DNA from: Streptomyces sp. NRRL B-3428
GTDB taxonomy: Bacteria > Actinomycetota > Actinomycetes > Streptomycetales > Streptomycetaceae
Reading direction: 5' to 3'
DNA: 64,000 nt
Assembly (NCBI GenBank): GCA_000721375.1
Contig: JOGW01000012.1
Location: 62,001-126,000 of the forward strand
The translations under genes and the position numbers were made by a program. Below are positions 24,883 to 32,755 of the stretch, in pieces (position 1 is the stretch's first letter; every line of letters starts with the position of its first letter). The notes below the pieces were generated by a model. The model was given only the letters and a program-made list of their open reading frames with translations. It made no database searches and had not been told where the DNA came from.

Positions 24883-26181
24883 CTAGACCATCGGGCACCC
24901 GTCCGCGGAGGTCGTCATGCCGAGGCCGGCCGCCCGCGCCCGGGCGTCGGGGTGGTGCACGTAGGCGGGGGTGCGCTCCGTCTCGTCGTACGTCCGGTGG
25001 AAGACCGGAGTGGCCGATCCCGAGATCGGCGGCACGATCCAGGACCAGTCGGCGCCCACGGGCCGGCCGTTGCGCTCCTCACGGCCGATGTGGGTGAGGA
25101 AGCGACGGGATTCCGTGTGGTGGTCGGTGACGGTGACCTCGTCGCGGTCGAAGGAGTGCAGCACCGCCCGGTTGAGTTCGACGAGCGCGCGGTCGCGCCA
25201 CAGCGAGCGCTCCCCGCTCATGTCCAGGCCCAGCCGGGACGCGATCACCGGCAGCAGGTCGTAGCGGTCGGTGTCCGCGAAGTTGCGCGCGCCGATCTCG
25301 GTGCCCATGTACCAGCCGTTGAACGGGGCGCTCGGATAGCAGATCCCGCCGATCTCCAGGCACATGTTGGCGAGGGCGGGCACGGCGTGCCAGCGCAGTC
25401 CCAGGAGCTGGAACCAGCCGAACTCCGGGTGCTCGATCGGCACTTCGAGCACGGCCTCGGGCGGCAGCGGATACCACTGCGGGCAGCGACCCGGTTCCTG
25501 GATCACCAGGGGCAGTACGTCGAAGGGGGTGCCGGGGCCGCCGGGCCAGCCCAGTGAGCGGGCGACCGTGGTGAGGCCTGCGTTGCGCGGGTCGCCGGTG
25601 ACCGTACCGTCCTGGGCCGTGTATCCCGCGTACCGGATGAGCTGCTCGTTCCAGATACGAGGTGCAGGGCTGCCGGGACCGTCGGGGGCGAAGACGGTGA
25701 TCAGGGGGCGGATACGGCCGCCGTTCGCGGCTTCGTGGAGGTGTGTGACGCATTCGGCGGCGATGTCCTCGGAGTTGCTGAGGTGGCGCCGGTCGCGGAT
25801 GCGCAGGGAGCGCCAGTAGAGGCGGCCTATGCAGCGATTGGAGTTGCGCCAGGCGACGCGGGCGCCGAAGGCCAGCTCCGCGTCGGTGTGGCGGTACGTC
25901 CCCGTGGAGTCCAGCTCGGTGCGGACCTCCGCGAGCCTGCGGGCCGGGTCCGCGCCCTGAAGTTCCTCGCGGTGGAACTGGGCGATGAACTCGGCGGCCT
26001 GCCGCCATGCCGACCGGTGCTCATGGCCCGGATGGGCCCGCCCGGCGAGGCCGGCGGCACCGGCCGACCGGCCGTCGTGCCGCGGAAGGGCGTCGGAGAG
26101 CCGGGCCGAGGGGGTGGGGTTGTCGGGCGCATAGCCGAGACCGGTGAGGGGGGACTGGTCACGGCGCAGGAAGTTCCGCAT
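24883..26181 (-). CDS. nos: Bacterial nitric oxide synthase, oxygenase domain
   Basis: Haem enzyme that oxidises arginine to citrulline and nitric oxide, 432 residues. The haem-thiolate motif WRNSNRCIGR gives Cys117 as iron ligand. The region RIWNEQLIRYAGY is typical of the family. The active-site segment FNGWYMGTEIGARNFAD contains the arginine-binding glutamate, and DWSWIVPPISGSATPVFH lies near the pterin site. As in other bacteria there is no reductase domain, so electrons must come from unlinked flavodoxin or ferredoxin reductases. An N-terminal extension of about 55 residues precedes the catalytic fold. ATG 26181 follows GGGAGT at eight bases. Streptomyces NOS proteins act in thaxtomin nitration or in stress and development signalling; no thaxtomin genes are visible here. 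Confidence 0.93.
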   Translation of the reverse strand: MRNFLRRDQSPLTGLGYAPDNPTPSARLSDALPRHDGRSAGAAGLAGRAHPGHEHRSAWRQAAEFIAQFHREELQGADPARRLAEVRTELDSTGTYRHTDAELAFGARVAWRNSNRCIGRLYWRSLRIRDRRHLSNSEDIAAECVTHLHEAANGGRIRPLITVFAPDGPGSPAPRIWNEQLIRYAGYTAQDGTVTGDPRNAGLTTVARSLGWPGGPGTPFDVLPLVIQEPGRCPQWYPLPPEAVLEVPIEHPEFGWFQLLGLRWHAVPALANMCLEIGGICYPSAPFNGWYMGTEIGARNFADTDRYDLLPVIASRLGLDMSGERSLWRDRALVELNRAVLHSFDRDEVTVTDHHTESRRFLTHIGREERNGRPVGADWSWIVPPISGSATPVFHRTYDETERTPAYVHHPDARARAAGLGMTTSADGCPMV

Positions 26182-26261
26182 GGTGTGTACTCCCGCGTCC
26201 TGGGGAACACAGGTCGCTCCCGCACGACCCGCGCGCTCTCCCATGGGTGATGTGGGGCTCG

Positions 26262-26358
26262 GAGCCTGGCTTCGAACCCCCGTCGTTCTCGCGAGGCGAG
26301 GGCGCAGCGACGTGCGTGCCGGGCATCGGGGTGCGGGCGGGGGTTCGAAGCCAGGCTC
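26262..26358. repeat. Perfect 21-bp inverted repeat upstream of nos
   Basis: Arms at 26262-26282 and 26338-26358 are exact reverse complements (left arm begins GAGCCTGGCTTCGAAC), separated by 55 bases of GC-rich sequence. It sits in the 279-base gap between nos and the next upstream gene, within the presumed nos leader or promoter region. It is not placed as a terminator for the upstream gene alone, because no T-run follows. It could be a long RNA hairpin, a regulator site or a dispersed repeat. No gene in the gap is supported. Confidence 0.8.
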
Positions 26359-26460
26359 TTACCCTCGGCCATCGGTGATCCACCTCGTATGTGCCCCATG
26401 AATGTGCCTCAAACAAGGGCCTGTTGTACATGCCGCAGGTGAGAGGGTGTGCTCCGTTTG

Positions 26461-27978
26461 TCAGGCTCGCGCCAGTGGGGAGCGCGGTGCGGTGCGCAGG
26501 GGCGCGGCGAGCGAGACGAGCGCCCTCTCCAGCGCGTGGAGATGCTCGAGGGCCGGTTCCGCGGGGGCGTGCTGGGGTGCCACGAGGGGTTCGTGCTGGT
26601 GTGCGGCCTCGGAGCCGACGAGAGCGGCCACCGCCGTCTCCACGCGGGCGCACGCGGCGGTGAGCCGGGCGTCGTGCGAGGCCTCGGGGTCCGCGGCGAC
26701 CGCGGCCAGACCGCGGATCTCGCGGGCGCAGTCGTCGAGCAGGGCGAGCACCTGACGGGCCCGCTGCTTGCGGGCGCGCTGCGGACTCAGCGGGTGCACG
26801 AGCGGGGCGAGTGCCATACGCACGCGGGCGAGCAGGGACTCGAGGTCACCGAGCGCCCTGTGCAGGAGGGCGGGGTCGGCGGCCGGATCCCCGGCCAGCA
26901 TCCGGGCGGCCTCCGTGGTGCAGGCGTGCACCCGGCCGAGGGCGCGCTTGATCCAGGCGTCGGTGGCGCGATGCGTGGTGATCGGCAGGACGAAGAGCAC
27001 GGCGAGCCCCGCGCCGAGCGCGCCCACAGCGGTCTCGACGAAGCGCAGACCGAGCAGACCGGGGTGCAGCACGCCGAGCAGCCCGTAGAGGAGCCCGGCC
27101 ATCACGGTGACGAAGAACATCATCCAGCTGTACGAGGGCGCCGCCGTGTAGAAGATGCCGAAGACGCAGACGGCCACCAGGGCGGCGGTCGGGGCAGGCG
27201 CTCCGTGCAGCGGTACGGCGATCAGCAGACCGGCCGCGATCCCGATGACCGTGCCGAGGACGCGGCGGAAACCGCGCACGAGGGTCTCGCCGCGCGAGGC
27301 GGTGTTCACGAAGATCCACCAGGCGGTGCCGACGGCCCAGTACCAGCGGTCCCCGGAGACGAACTGTCCCAGTGCGACCGCGAAGGTGCAGGCGGCCGCG
27401 GCCTGGAAGGCCTGCCGGGTGCTCGGCCGGGCGAGCCCGCGGCCGTCGAGCGGGGCCGGCGGCACGACCGGCGGGGTGCGGCGTTCGATGCACCACAGTC
27501 CGAAGCGGACCGTGGAGGCGGCTGCCAGGGCGATGGCCACCGAGACGTACAGCTCGGGAAGTTGAGTGGGCAGCGCGTGCAGGAACTGCGTGACGAAGAA
27601 CATCATGAACGCGAAGATCCCGAGCGCATGACCGCGCGCTCCCCAGCGCCGCGCGTACACCCCGGCGAAGACCACGGCCACGAAGGCCGCGTCCCGCGCG
27701 AGCGGCACTCCGTGCAGCGAGGCGGCGAGCGCGAGGACCGGGAAGCCGACGGCGGGGAGCAGTGCGGTGGTCACGGCCTGACGGCGGACCGTGGCGTCGG
27801 CGACGGTGAAGAGCGCGAGGAGTGCGGCGAGCCCGCCGGTGATGGAGGCCGTCAGCGAGAGCCCGGCGAGTTCGGCGGCCGTGACGGCGAGGCCGATCCC
27901 GAGCACCGCGCGCAGAGAGACCCTGAGCCTCAGCAGTCCCGGATCCGGTGCGACGAACATCCTCTTCACCGTGCTCAC
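26461..27978 (-). CDS. FUSC family integral membrane protein
   Basis: A 505-residue inner-membrane protein of the fusaric-acid-resistance/YccC superfamily. Two blocks of hydrophobic helices are visible. The first, at about residues 20-165, includes FAFMMFFVTQFLHALPTQLP; the second, at about 205-330, includes YWAVGTAWWIFVNTASRGET and SYSWMMFFVTVMAGLLYGLL. The repeated MMFFVT motif shows an internal duplication. The C-terminal 150 residues are cytoplasmic, helical and Ala/Arg-rich. FUSC proteins are proposed efflux components for aromatic acids or other compounds; the substrate is not known. GTG 27978 is the annotated start and ATG 27960 is an alternative. Confidence 0.88.
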   Translation of the reverse strand: MSTVKRMFVAPDPGLLRLRVSLRAVLGIGLAVTAAELAGLSLTASITGGLAALLALFTVADATVRRQAVTTALLPAVGFPVLALAASLHGVPLARDAAFVAVVFAGVYARRWGARGHALGIFAFMMFFVTQFLHALPTQLPELYVSVAIALAAASTVRFGLWCIERRTPPVVPPAPLDGRGLARPSTRQAFQAAAACTFAVALGQFVSGDRWYWAVGTAWWIFVNTASRGETLVRGFRRVLGTVIGIAAGLLIAVPLHGAPAPTAALVAVCVFGIFYTAAPSYSWMMFFVTVMAGLLYGLLGVLHPGLLGLRFVETAVGALGAGLAVLFVLPITTHRATDAWIKRALGRVHACTTEAARMLAGDPAADPALLHRALGDLESLLARVRMALAPLVHPLSPQRARKQRARQVLALLDDCAREIRGLAAVAADPEASHDARLTAACARVETAVAALVGSEAAHQHEPLVAPQHAPAEPALEHLHALERALVSLAAPLRTAPRSPLARA

Positions 27979-28195
27979 TGACCCCCGCCTGGCGCGCGCG
28001 TTCCCCGCGTACGCCCTCGCTGTGTGCTCCGCTCACGTCGGCCGTGCGCGGACATGGAAAAAGCGCCGCGGAAGCTCCCGCAGCGCCATCGACTGGACAA
28101 GGAAAGCATTCACGGTCCCACTGGCTCAACTCAGGTCGAAAGTCCTGTGCCATTGGTATAGTCAAAGCCCATTCCGTACGGCCACCGGAGGACCA

Positions 28196-28690
28196 ATGGC
28201 GGTGGATGCGCTGGATGCGCGGATTCTGCGTCTGCTGATCGAACAGCCACGCACGAGCGTGCGTGAGTACGCGCGGATCCTGGGCGTCGCACGCGGCACC
28301 TTGCAGGCGCGGCTCGACCGCCTGGAGCGGGACGGCGTGATCACCGGGTCGGGGCCCATGCTGTCGCCGGGTGCGCTCGGCCATCCCGTACTCGCCTTCG
28401 TGCATGTCGAGGTGACCCAGGGCCATCTCGACGATGTCGGGGATGCGCTGGCGCAGGTCCCGGAGATCATCGAGGCGTTCTCGATCACGGGTGGCGGTGA
28501 TCTCCTGACCCGGGTGGCGGCGCGGGACAACGAGCATCTCGAGGACGTCATCCAGCAGCTGATCAGCCTGCCCGGCGTGGTCCGCACCCGTACGGAGGTG
28601 GCGCTGCGCGAGCGGGTACCGCACCGGGTGCTTCCGCTGGTGGAGAAGGTGGGCAGGGCCGCCGAGGCCGCCAGGCCACGGCATGCTTGA
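28196..28690 (+). CDS. Lrp/AsnC family transcriptional regulator
   Basis: A 164-residue feast/famine regulator. The N-terminal helix-turn-helix is DALDARILRLLIEQPRTSVR, then YARILGVARGTLQARLDRLE, with the typical DGVITG turn. The RAM ligand-binding domain (LAFVHVEVTQGHLDDVGDAL and EAFSITGGGDLLTRVAARDN) contains the conserved GGxDLL motif. ATG 28196 is preceded by GGAGGACC. A TATAGT at 28157-28162 may be its -10 box. The FUSC gene is divergent and may be its target; that is inference. The HAD phosphatase gene follows after three bases. Confidence 0.92.
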   Translation: MAVDALDARILRLLIEQPRTSVREYARILGVARGTLQARLDRLERDGVITGSGPMLSPGALGHPVLAFVHVEVTQGHLDDVGDALAQVPEIIEAFSITGGGDLLTRVAARDNEHLEDVIQQLISLPGVVRTRTEVALRERVPHRVLPLVEKVGRAAEAARPRHA

Positions 28691-28693
28691 GGC

Positions 28694-29392
28694 ATGAGCA
28701 CCTCGCACAGCAACAGCCCGCTCGGCCGCACGGCCGTCGTCTTCGACCTCGACGGCACCCTCGTCGACAGCGAACCCAACTACTTCGAGGCCGGCCGTGA
28801 GCTGCTCGCCCGGTACGGGGTGACGCTGACATGGGAGGAGCACGAGCGCTACATCGGGGTGTCCACCGCCGAGACCCTGCAGATCTGGCAGGACAAGTAC
28901 GGCATCACCGATCCGCTGGAGGAACTGCTCGACGAGAAGAACGCCGCGTACCTCCAGCTGGCCCGGCGCTCCACGCACGCGTATCCGGAGATGGTGAAGT
29001 TCGTGCGGCGGCTGCACGCGGACGGGGTGGCGATGATCGTCGCCTCCGGTTCCTCGCTCGCCGCGATCCACGCGATTCTCGAGGGCACGGGTCTGGACGC
29101 GTATCTGACGATGGCGGTCTCGGCCGACGAAGTGCCGCACGGCAAACCGGAGCCGGACGTCTTCCTGGAGGCGGCCCGCCGGCTCGGGGTGGAGCCGGCC
29201 GACTGCGTGGTCATGGAGGACGCGGCGCCGGGCGCGGTCGCGGCGCACAAGGCCGGGATGCGGTGCATCGCGATTCCGTACGTGGCTTCGGCCGCGGACG
29301 ACGCGGAGTTCGCGACGGCGGGGCTGCTGTTCCGAGGCGGTCAGCGGGAGTTCACGGCGCAGGCCGCGTACGACTGGCTCTCGGTCGGCTGA
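28694..29392 (+). CDS. HAD superfamily phosphatase, beta-phosphoglucomutase-like
   Basis: A 232-residue cytosolic phosphatase or phosphomutase. Motif I is VVFDLDGTLVDSE, with nucleophile and acid/base aspartates both present. A helical cap domain of subclass IA follows (YFEAGRELLARYGVTLTWEE). Motif II is VASGSSLAAIH, motif III is around HGKPEPDVFLEAA, and motif IV is CVVMEDAAPGAVAA. Closest groups are beta-phosphoglucomutase and sugar phosphatases. The ATG starts three bases after the Lrp stop, so the two genes are one operon. Substrate is unknown. Confidence 0.9.
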   Translation: MSTSHSNSPLGRTAVVFDLDGTLVDSEPNYFEAGRELLARYGVTLTWEEHERYIGVSTAETLQIWQDKYGITDPLEELLDEKNAAYLQLARRSTHAYPEMVKFVRRLHADGVAMIVASGSSLAAIHAILEGTGLDAYLTMAVSADEVPHGKPEPDVFLEAARRLGVEPADCVVMEDAAPGAVAAHKAGMRCIAIPYVASAADDAEFATAGLLFRGGQREFTAQAAYDWLSVG

Positions 29393-29419
29393 CCGCGTTT
29401 GAGGTCCCCGTTCCTGCGC

Positions 29420-30202
29420 TCAGGCCCGGGTTCCCGCGCCCAGGAACATCGGGATCGCCACGAACAGGCGGTCCGTCGCCGCGCGTCGACGCTGGTCGGC
29501 GAGCCATTCATCGGCCTCGTCCGCGGTGATCGCACCGCCTTCGCAGGCGGCCGAGGCGAATCCGGCGAGCAGCGGCAGGACCAGTGCGTCGGTGAGCACG
29601 GCCGTGTGCACCTCGACGGCGACTTCGGTGAATCCCGCGTCGAGCAGCAGCGCGCGATGGCGGCGGGCCACCCGCGGGCCCGTGGTGAGATCGGCGCGGG
29701 CATGGACGATCGTGCGGGTCAGGGCGGGGTCCGTGGCGTCGATGACCACCGTGTCCCAGTCCTGGCCGACGAGGACGGCCCGCCCGCCGGACCTCAGCAC
29801 GCGCCGCGCCTCGGCGAGGGCCGCTACCGGGTCGGGCAGCGTGTGCAGGACCTTGTCGGCGCGGTAGCCGTCCAAGGACGCGTCGGCGAAGGCGAGCCGG
29901 GTGAGGTCCGCCTCGCGGAAGTCGGCCTTCGGATGGCGATCGCGCGCGACGCTCAGCATCTGCGGATCGAGATCGATTCCGGTGGCCTGTGCGCCGCGCT
30001 CGCCGAGTTCAGCGACGGCCCGTCCGGCTCCGCAGCCCGCGTCGACGATGCGGCTGCCGGGTCCTGCGACGAGCAAGTCGTAGGTACGGGTGCGCAGTCG
30101 GCGCGCGTCGGGCATGGCGTCGACCGCGTCGAGCAGGGCGATGAGCTGGGGCACCGGGTCCTGTCCGGCCTGTGGCCCGATGCGCGCGTGAGGAGTGGAC
30201 AT
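29420..30202 (-). CDS. Class I SAM-dependent methyltransferase
   Basis: A 260-residue methyltransferase. Motif I is SRIVDAGCGAGRAVAELGE and the acidic end of strand 2 is GIDLDPQMLSVA. Motif II region is ADLTRLAFADASLDGYRADK, then VLHTLPDPVAALAEARRVLR and GGRAVLVGQDWDTVV. This arrangement is typical of UbiE/MenG-like and small-molecule methyltransferases. The gene is divergent from a MerR regulator, with a 22-bp palindrome between them, and is probably the regulated target. It is convergent with the HAD gene, 27 bases apart. Substrate unknown. Confidence 0.9.
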   Translation of the reverse strand: MSTPHARIGPQAGQDPVPQLIALLDAVDAMPDARRLRTRTYDLLVAGPGSRIVDAGCGAGRAVAELGERGAQATGIDLDPQMLSVARDRHPKADFREADLTRLAFADASLDGYRADKVLHTLPDPVAALAEARRVLRSGGRAVLVGQDWDTVVIDATDPALTRTIVHARADLTTGPRVARRHRALLLDAGFTEVAVEVHTAVLTDALVLPLLAGFASAACEGGAITADEADEWLADQRRRAATDRLFVAIPMFLGAGTRA

Positions 30203-30216
30203 ACGGCCCAGGGTGC

Positions 30217-30238
30217 GACTTCATGTCGACATGAAGTC
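30217..30238. promoter_or_regulatory. Perfect 22-bp palindrome overlapping the merR start codon
   Basis: The sequence is two perfect arms GACTTCATGTC and GACATGAAGTC with no spacer. The ATG of the MerR gene at 30231-30233 lies inside the right arm. It is the obvious MerR operator and would also cover the region just upstream of the divergent methyltransferase, whose start is at 30202. On the reverse strand TTGACT begins at 30240, a possible -35 element for the methyltransferase. Confidence 0.75.
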
Positions 30239-30686
30239 AACCCCGGCGCGCCCCGAGGCTCTAAGCATCGGTGAACTCGCCGAGCACTACGGACTGGCCA
30301 CCCATGTCCTGCGCCACTGGGAGAGCGTCGGGCTGCTCACCCCGCGCAGGGACGGCGCCGGACGGCGGGTGTACGGGCAGCCGGACCTGCTGCGGGTCGG
30401 CGCGATCCTCTGCGCCAAGGACGCCGGGCTCTCGCTCGCCGAGATCCATACGATCACCACGGCCCGCGCGGGTACGGACCGGCGCACGCTGCTCTCGGAC
30501 CGCCGCGCGGCCCTGCGGGCCGAGATCGCGAGGCTGCAGGCTCAGCTCGCTCTGGTGCAATGCGGACTTGACTGCCCGCACGAGGACTTGCTGACCTGCC
30601 CCAACTTCCAGGCGATCGTGGTCGAGCGGGCCCAGGAGCCGCACACACGCCGTGGCCCCGGGGCCGAGCCCGGTGCCGCCCGCTAA
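30231..30686 (+). CDS. MerR family transcriptional regulator
   Basis: A 151-residue regulator. The N-terminal winged helix reads LSIGELAEHYGLATHVLRHW, then ESVGLLTPRRDGAGRRVYGQ, the classical MerR opening. A coiled-coil helix (LLSDRRAALRAEIARLQAQL) follows. The C-terminus has cysteines in CGLDCPHEDLLTCPNF, which could bind metal or sense redox state, unlike typical drug-binding relatives. ATG 30231 lies inside the palindrome, so the transcript is likely leaderless. The last bases overlap the convergent permease gene by four. The effector is unknown. Confidence 0.9.
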   Translation: MKSTPARPEALSIGELAEHYGLATHVLRHWESVGLLTPRRDGAGRRVYGQPDLLRVGAILCAKDAGLSLAEIHTITTARAGTDRRTLLSDRRAALRAEIARLQAQLALVQCGLDCPHEDLLTCPNFQAIVVERAQEPHTRRGPGAEPGAAR

Positions 30687-32752
30687 CGGCGGCTGCGTAC
30701 CAGCAGATAGAGGAAGTACGGCGTGCCGATCACCGCGGTCATCAGACCCGCACCCAACTGCGCGGGCGCGATGACCGTACGGCCCACGACGTCGGCCGTG
30801 CAGACGAGGATCGCGCCGAGCAGCACGGAGACCGGCACCACGCGGGCGTGCCGGCGTCCGACGAGTGCGCGGGCCGCGTGCGGTGCGACAAGGCCCACGA
30901 AGGCGATGGTGCCCGCGGCGGCGACGGCGGTCGCGGTGAGCAGGACGCCGAGCACGAGGAAGCCCAGGCGTCCCTTGCTCAGGTCGAGGCCGAGCAGGCG
31001 GGGGGTGTCGTCGTCGAGCGAGATCAGATCCAGTTCGCCGCGCCGGGCCACGGAAATGAACAGGCCCACTGCGAGCACGACCGCGAGCGGCAGTGTGTCC
31101 ACGAAGGTCCGCCCGTACGTCGAGCCCGAGAGCCAGGTGAGGGCCTTGGTCGCGTTGAACGGGTCCGTGAGGATGATCATCAGGCTGGTCAGGGCGTAAC
31201 CGGCCGTGGCCATGCCGAAGCCGACGAGCACGACACGGTTCTGCTGGAAGCCGCCCTTGGCGGAGAGCCCGAAGACGATCGCGGAGGTGATCGCCGCACC
31301 GGCGAGCGCGGCGGCCGCGATGCTCCACGCGCCGGCCAGCGGCACGGTGGTGACAAGAAGGACGGCGCCGACCGCCGCACCGTTCGAGACACCCAACGTC
31401 CCCGGTTCCGCCAGCGGGTTGCGGGTGACCGCCTGGATGAGGGTGCCGGCCAGTGCGAGGGCGCCGCCCGCGAGCAGCGCCGCCGTGACGCGCGGCATCC
31501 GGGTGTCGAGCACGAAGGACACGGTCTGACCGGCCCTGCCCTGCGCCCAGTTGAAGACATCGCCGAGCAGTAGCTTCGCGTCGCCGAGCAGGACGGACGC
31601 GAGCGTCACGCCGACGAGGACGACGAGCAGCACGAGGGTGGTGGTGACGAAGACGGTGCGGCTGCGGATCTGCAGCCGGTCGTCGGTGACCGAACCGCCC
31701 GCGTCCTTGACCCGCGCCGCGAGCACGACAAGGAACGCCGCGCCGATGAGGCTGGTGACCACGCCCGTGGGCACGGCGACGGCGGTGTCGGCGGGCACGA
31801 GCGCGCGCAGGACCACGTCGGAGCCGAGCACCAGGGCCGCTCCGGCGAGCGCCGAGAACGGCAGGCTCGCCCGGGACTTGTTGAAGGTACGGAAGCGCCT
31901 AGCGAGGAACCGTACGAGCGCGGGAGCGCACAGGCCGACGAAGCCGATGGGCCCCGCGAGGGTGACGGCCGCGGTGGACAGGAGCGCCGCGAGGGTCACG
32001 GCGATGATCCGGGTGGAGCGCACCGGGACGCCGACACCTCGTGCGGCGTCGTCGCCGAGTGCCAGGGCGTCCACGCGGCGGGCGAGCAGCAGCAGGCCGA
32101 TCAGCGCGACGACCGCGATCGGGAGCATCTGCAGGATTCCGTCGAAGCCGTTCTGCGCGATGCTGCCCTGGTTCCAGTCGCGCAGGCCGTCGGTCTCCAG
32201 CGGGAAGAGCAGCAGCAGGCCTTCGGTGATGGACGACAGGCCCAGGGTGAGGGCGGTGCCCGCGAGCACCAGGCGTACGGTGCCGGCGCCGAGACCGGAC
32301 AGCGCGAGCACGACCGCTCCCGCGCCCAGGCCGCCGAGGAAGGCGATGCCCGAGGAGGCGAGGAACGGCAGCGAGAGGCCCGAGACCGTGGCGAGGCCGA
32401 GGGCGAAGTACGAACCGGCGTTGACGGCGAGGGTGTCGGGCGAGGCGATCACATTGCGGCTGACCGCCTGCAGGGCGTGACCGGCCATGCCGAGTACGGC
32501 GCCGATGAGCAGTCCGGCGACCATGCGCGGCAGCCGGGAGGCGATCACCACGGAGGCGTCGCCCGCTTCGGCCTGCCCCGTAAGCGCCTTCCAGACCTCG
32601 AAGGCGCCCACGTCGGCGGTGCCCTGCGTGATGTCGATGACCGCGAACACGGCGACGACAAGGACCAGGAGGGCCGTCACCGCGGCCGCGCCCGAACGGG
32701 ACGGAGCGGCCGTCTGCGGACGGGTGGCGGGGGTGGTTGCGGTGACGGCCAT
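30683..32752 (-). CDS. Fused FecCD-type siderophore ABC permease
   Basis: A 689-residue membrane protein carrying both permease halves in one chain, as in FhuB. Each half has about ten hydrophobic helices. The first contains SRLPRMVAGLLIGAVLGMAG and GPIGFVGLCAPALVRFLARR; the second contains TRMPRVTAALLAGGALALAG and GTIAFVGLVAPHAARALVGR. The paired 'RLPR...G...G' and 'GxIxFVGLxxPHxxR' motifs mark the FecCD family. It begins three bases after the binding-protein stop. With the single ATPase and binding lipoprotein it makes a complete Fe(III)-siderophore importer. Confidence 0.93.
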   Translation of the reverse strand: MAVTATTPATRPQTAAPSRSGAAAVTALLVLVVAVFAVIDITQGTADVGAFEVWKALTGQAEAGDASVVIASRLPRMVAGLLIGAVLGMAGHALQAVSRNVIASPDTLAVNAGSYFALGLATVSGLSLPFLASSGIAFLGGLGAGAVVLALSGLGAGTVRLVLAGTALTLGLSSITEGLLLLFPLETDGLRDWNQGSIAQNGFDGILQMLPIAVVALIGLLLLARRVDALALGDDAARGVGVPVRSTRIIAVTLAALLSTAAVTLAGPIGFVGLCAPALVRFLARRFRTFNKSRASLPFSALAGAALVLGSDVVLRALVPADTAVAVPTGVVTSLIGAAFLVVLAARVKDAGGSVTDDRLQIRSRTVFVTTTLVLLVVLVGVTLASVLLGDAKLLLGDVFNWAQGRAGQTVSFVLDTRMPRVTAALLAGGALALAGTLIQAVTRNPLAEPGTLGVSNGAAVGAVLLVTTVPLAGAWSIAAAALAGAAITSAIVFGLSAKGGFQQNRVVLVGFGMATAGYALTSLMIILTDPFNATKALTWLSGSTYGRTFVDTLPLAVVLAVGLFISVARRGELDLISLDDDTPRLLGLDLSKGRLGFLVLGVLLTATAVAAAGTIAFVGLVAPHAARALVGRRHARVVPVSVLLGAILVCTADVVGRTVIAPAQLGAGLMTAVIGTPYFLYLLVRSRR

Positions 32753-32755
32753 CGG

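Noticed and set aside
24883..26181. Thaxtomin biosynthesis locus because of NOS
   Set aside because: No thaxtomin synthetase, cytochrome P450 or regulator genes are adjacent; only NOS itself is present.
26144..26460. Short open frames on both strands between nos and the FUSC gene
   Set aside because: They pass through the 21-bp inverted repeat, lack ribosome binding sites and have no recognisable protein character.
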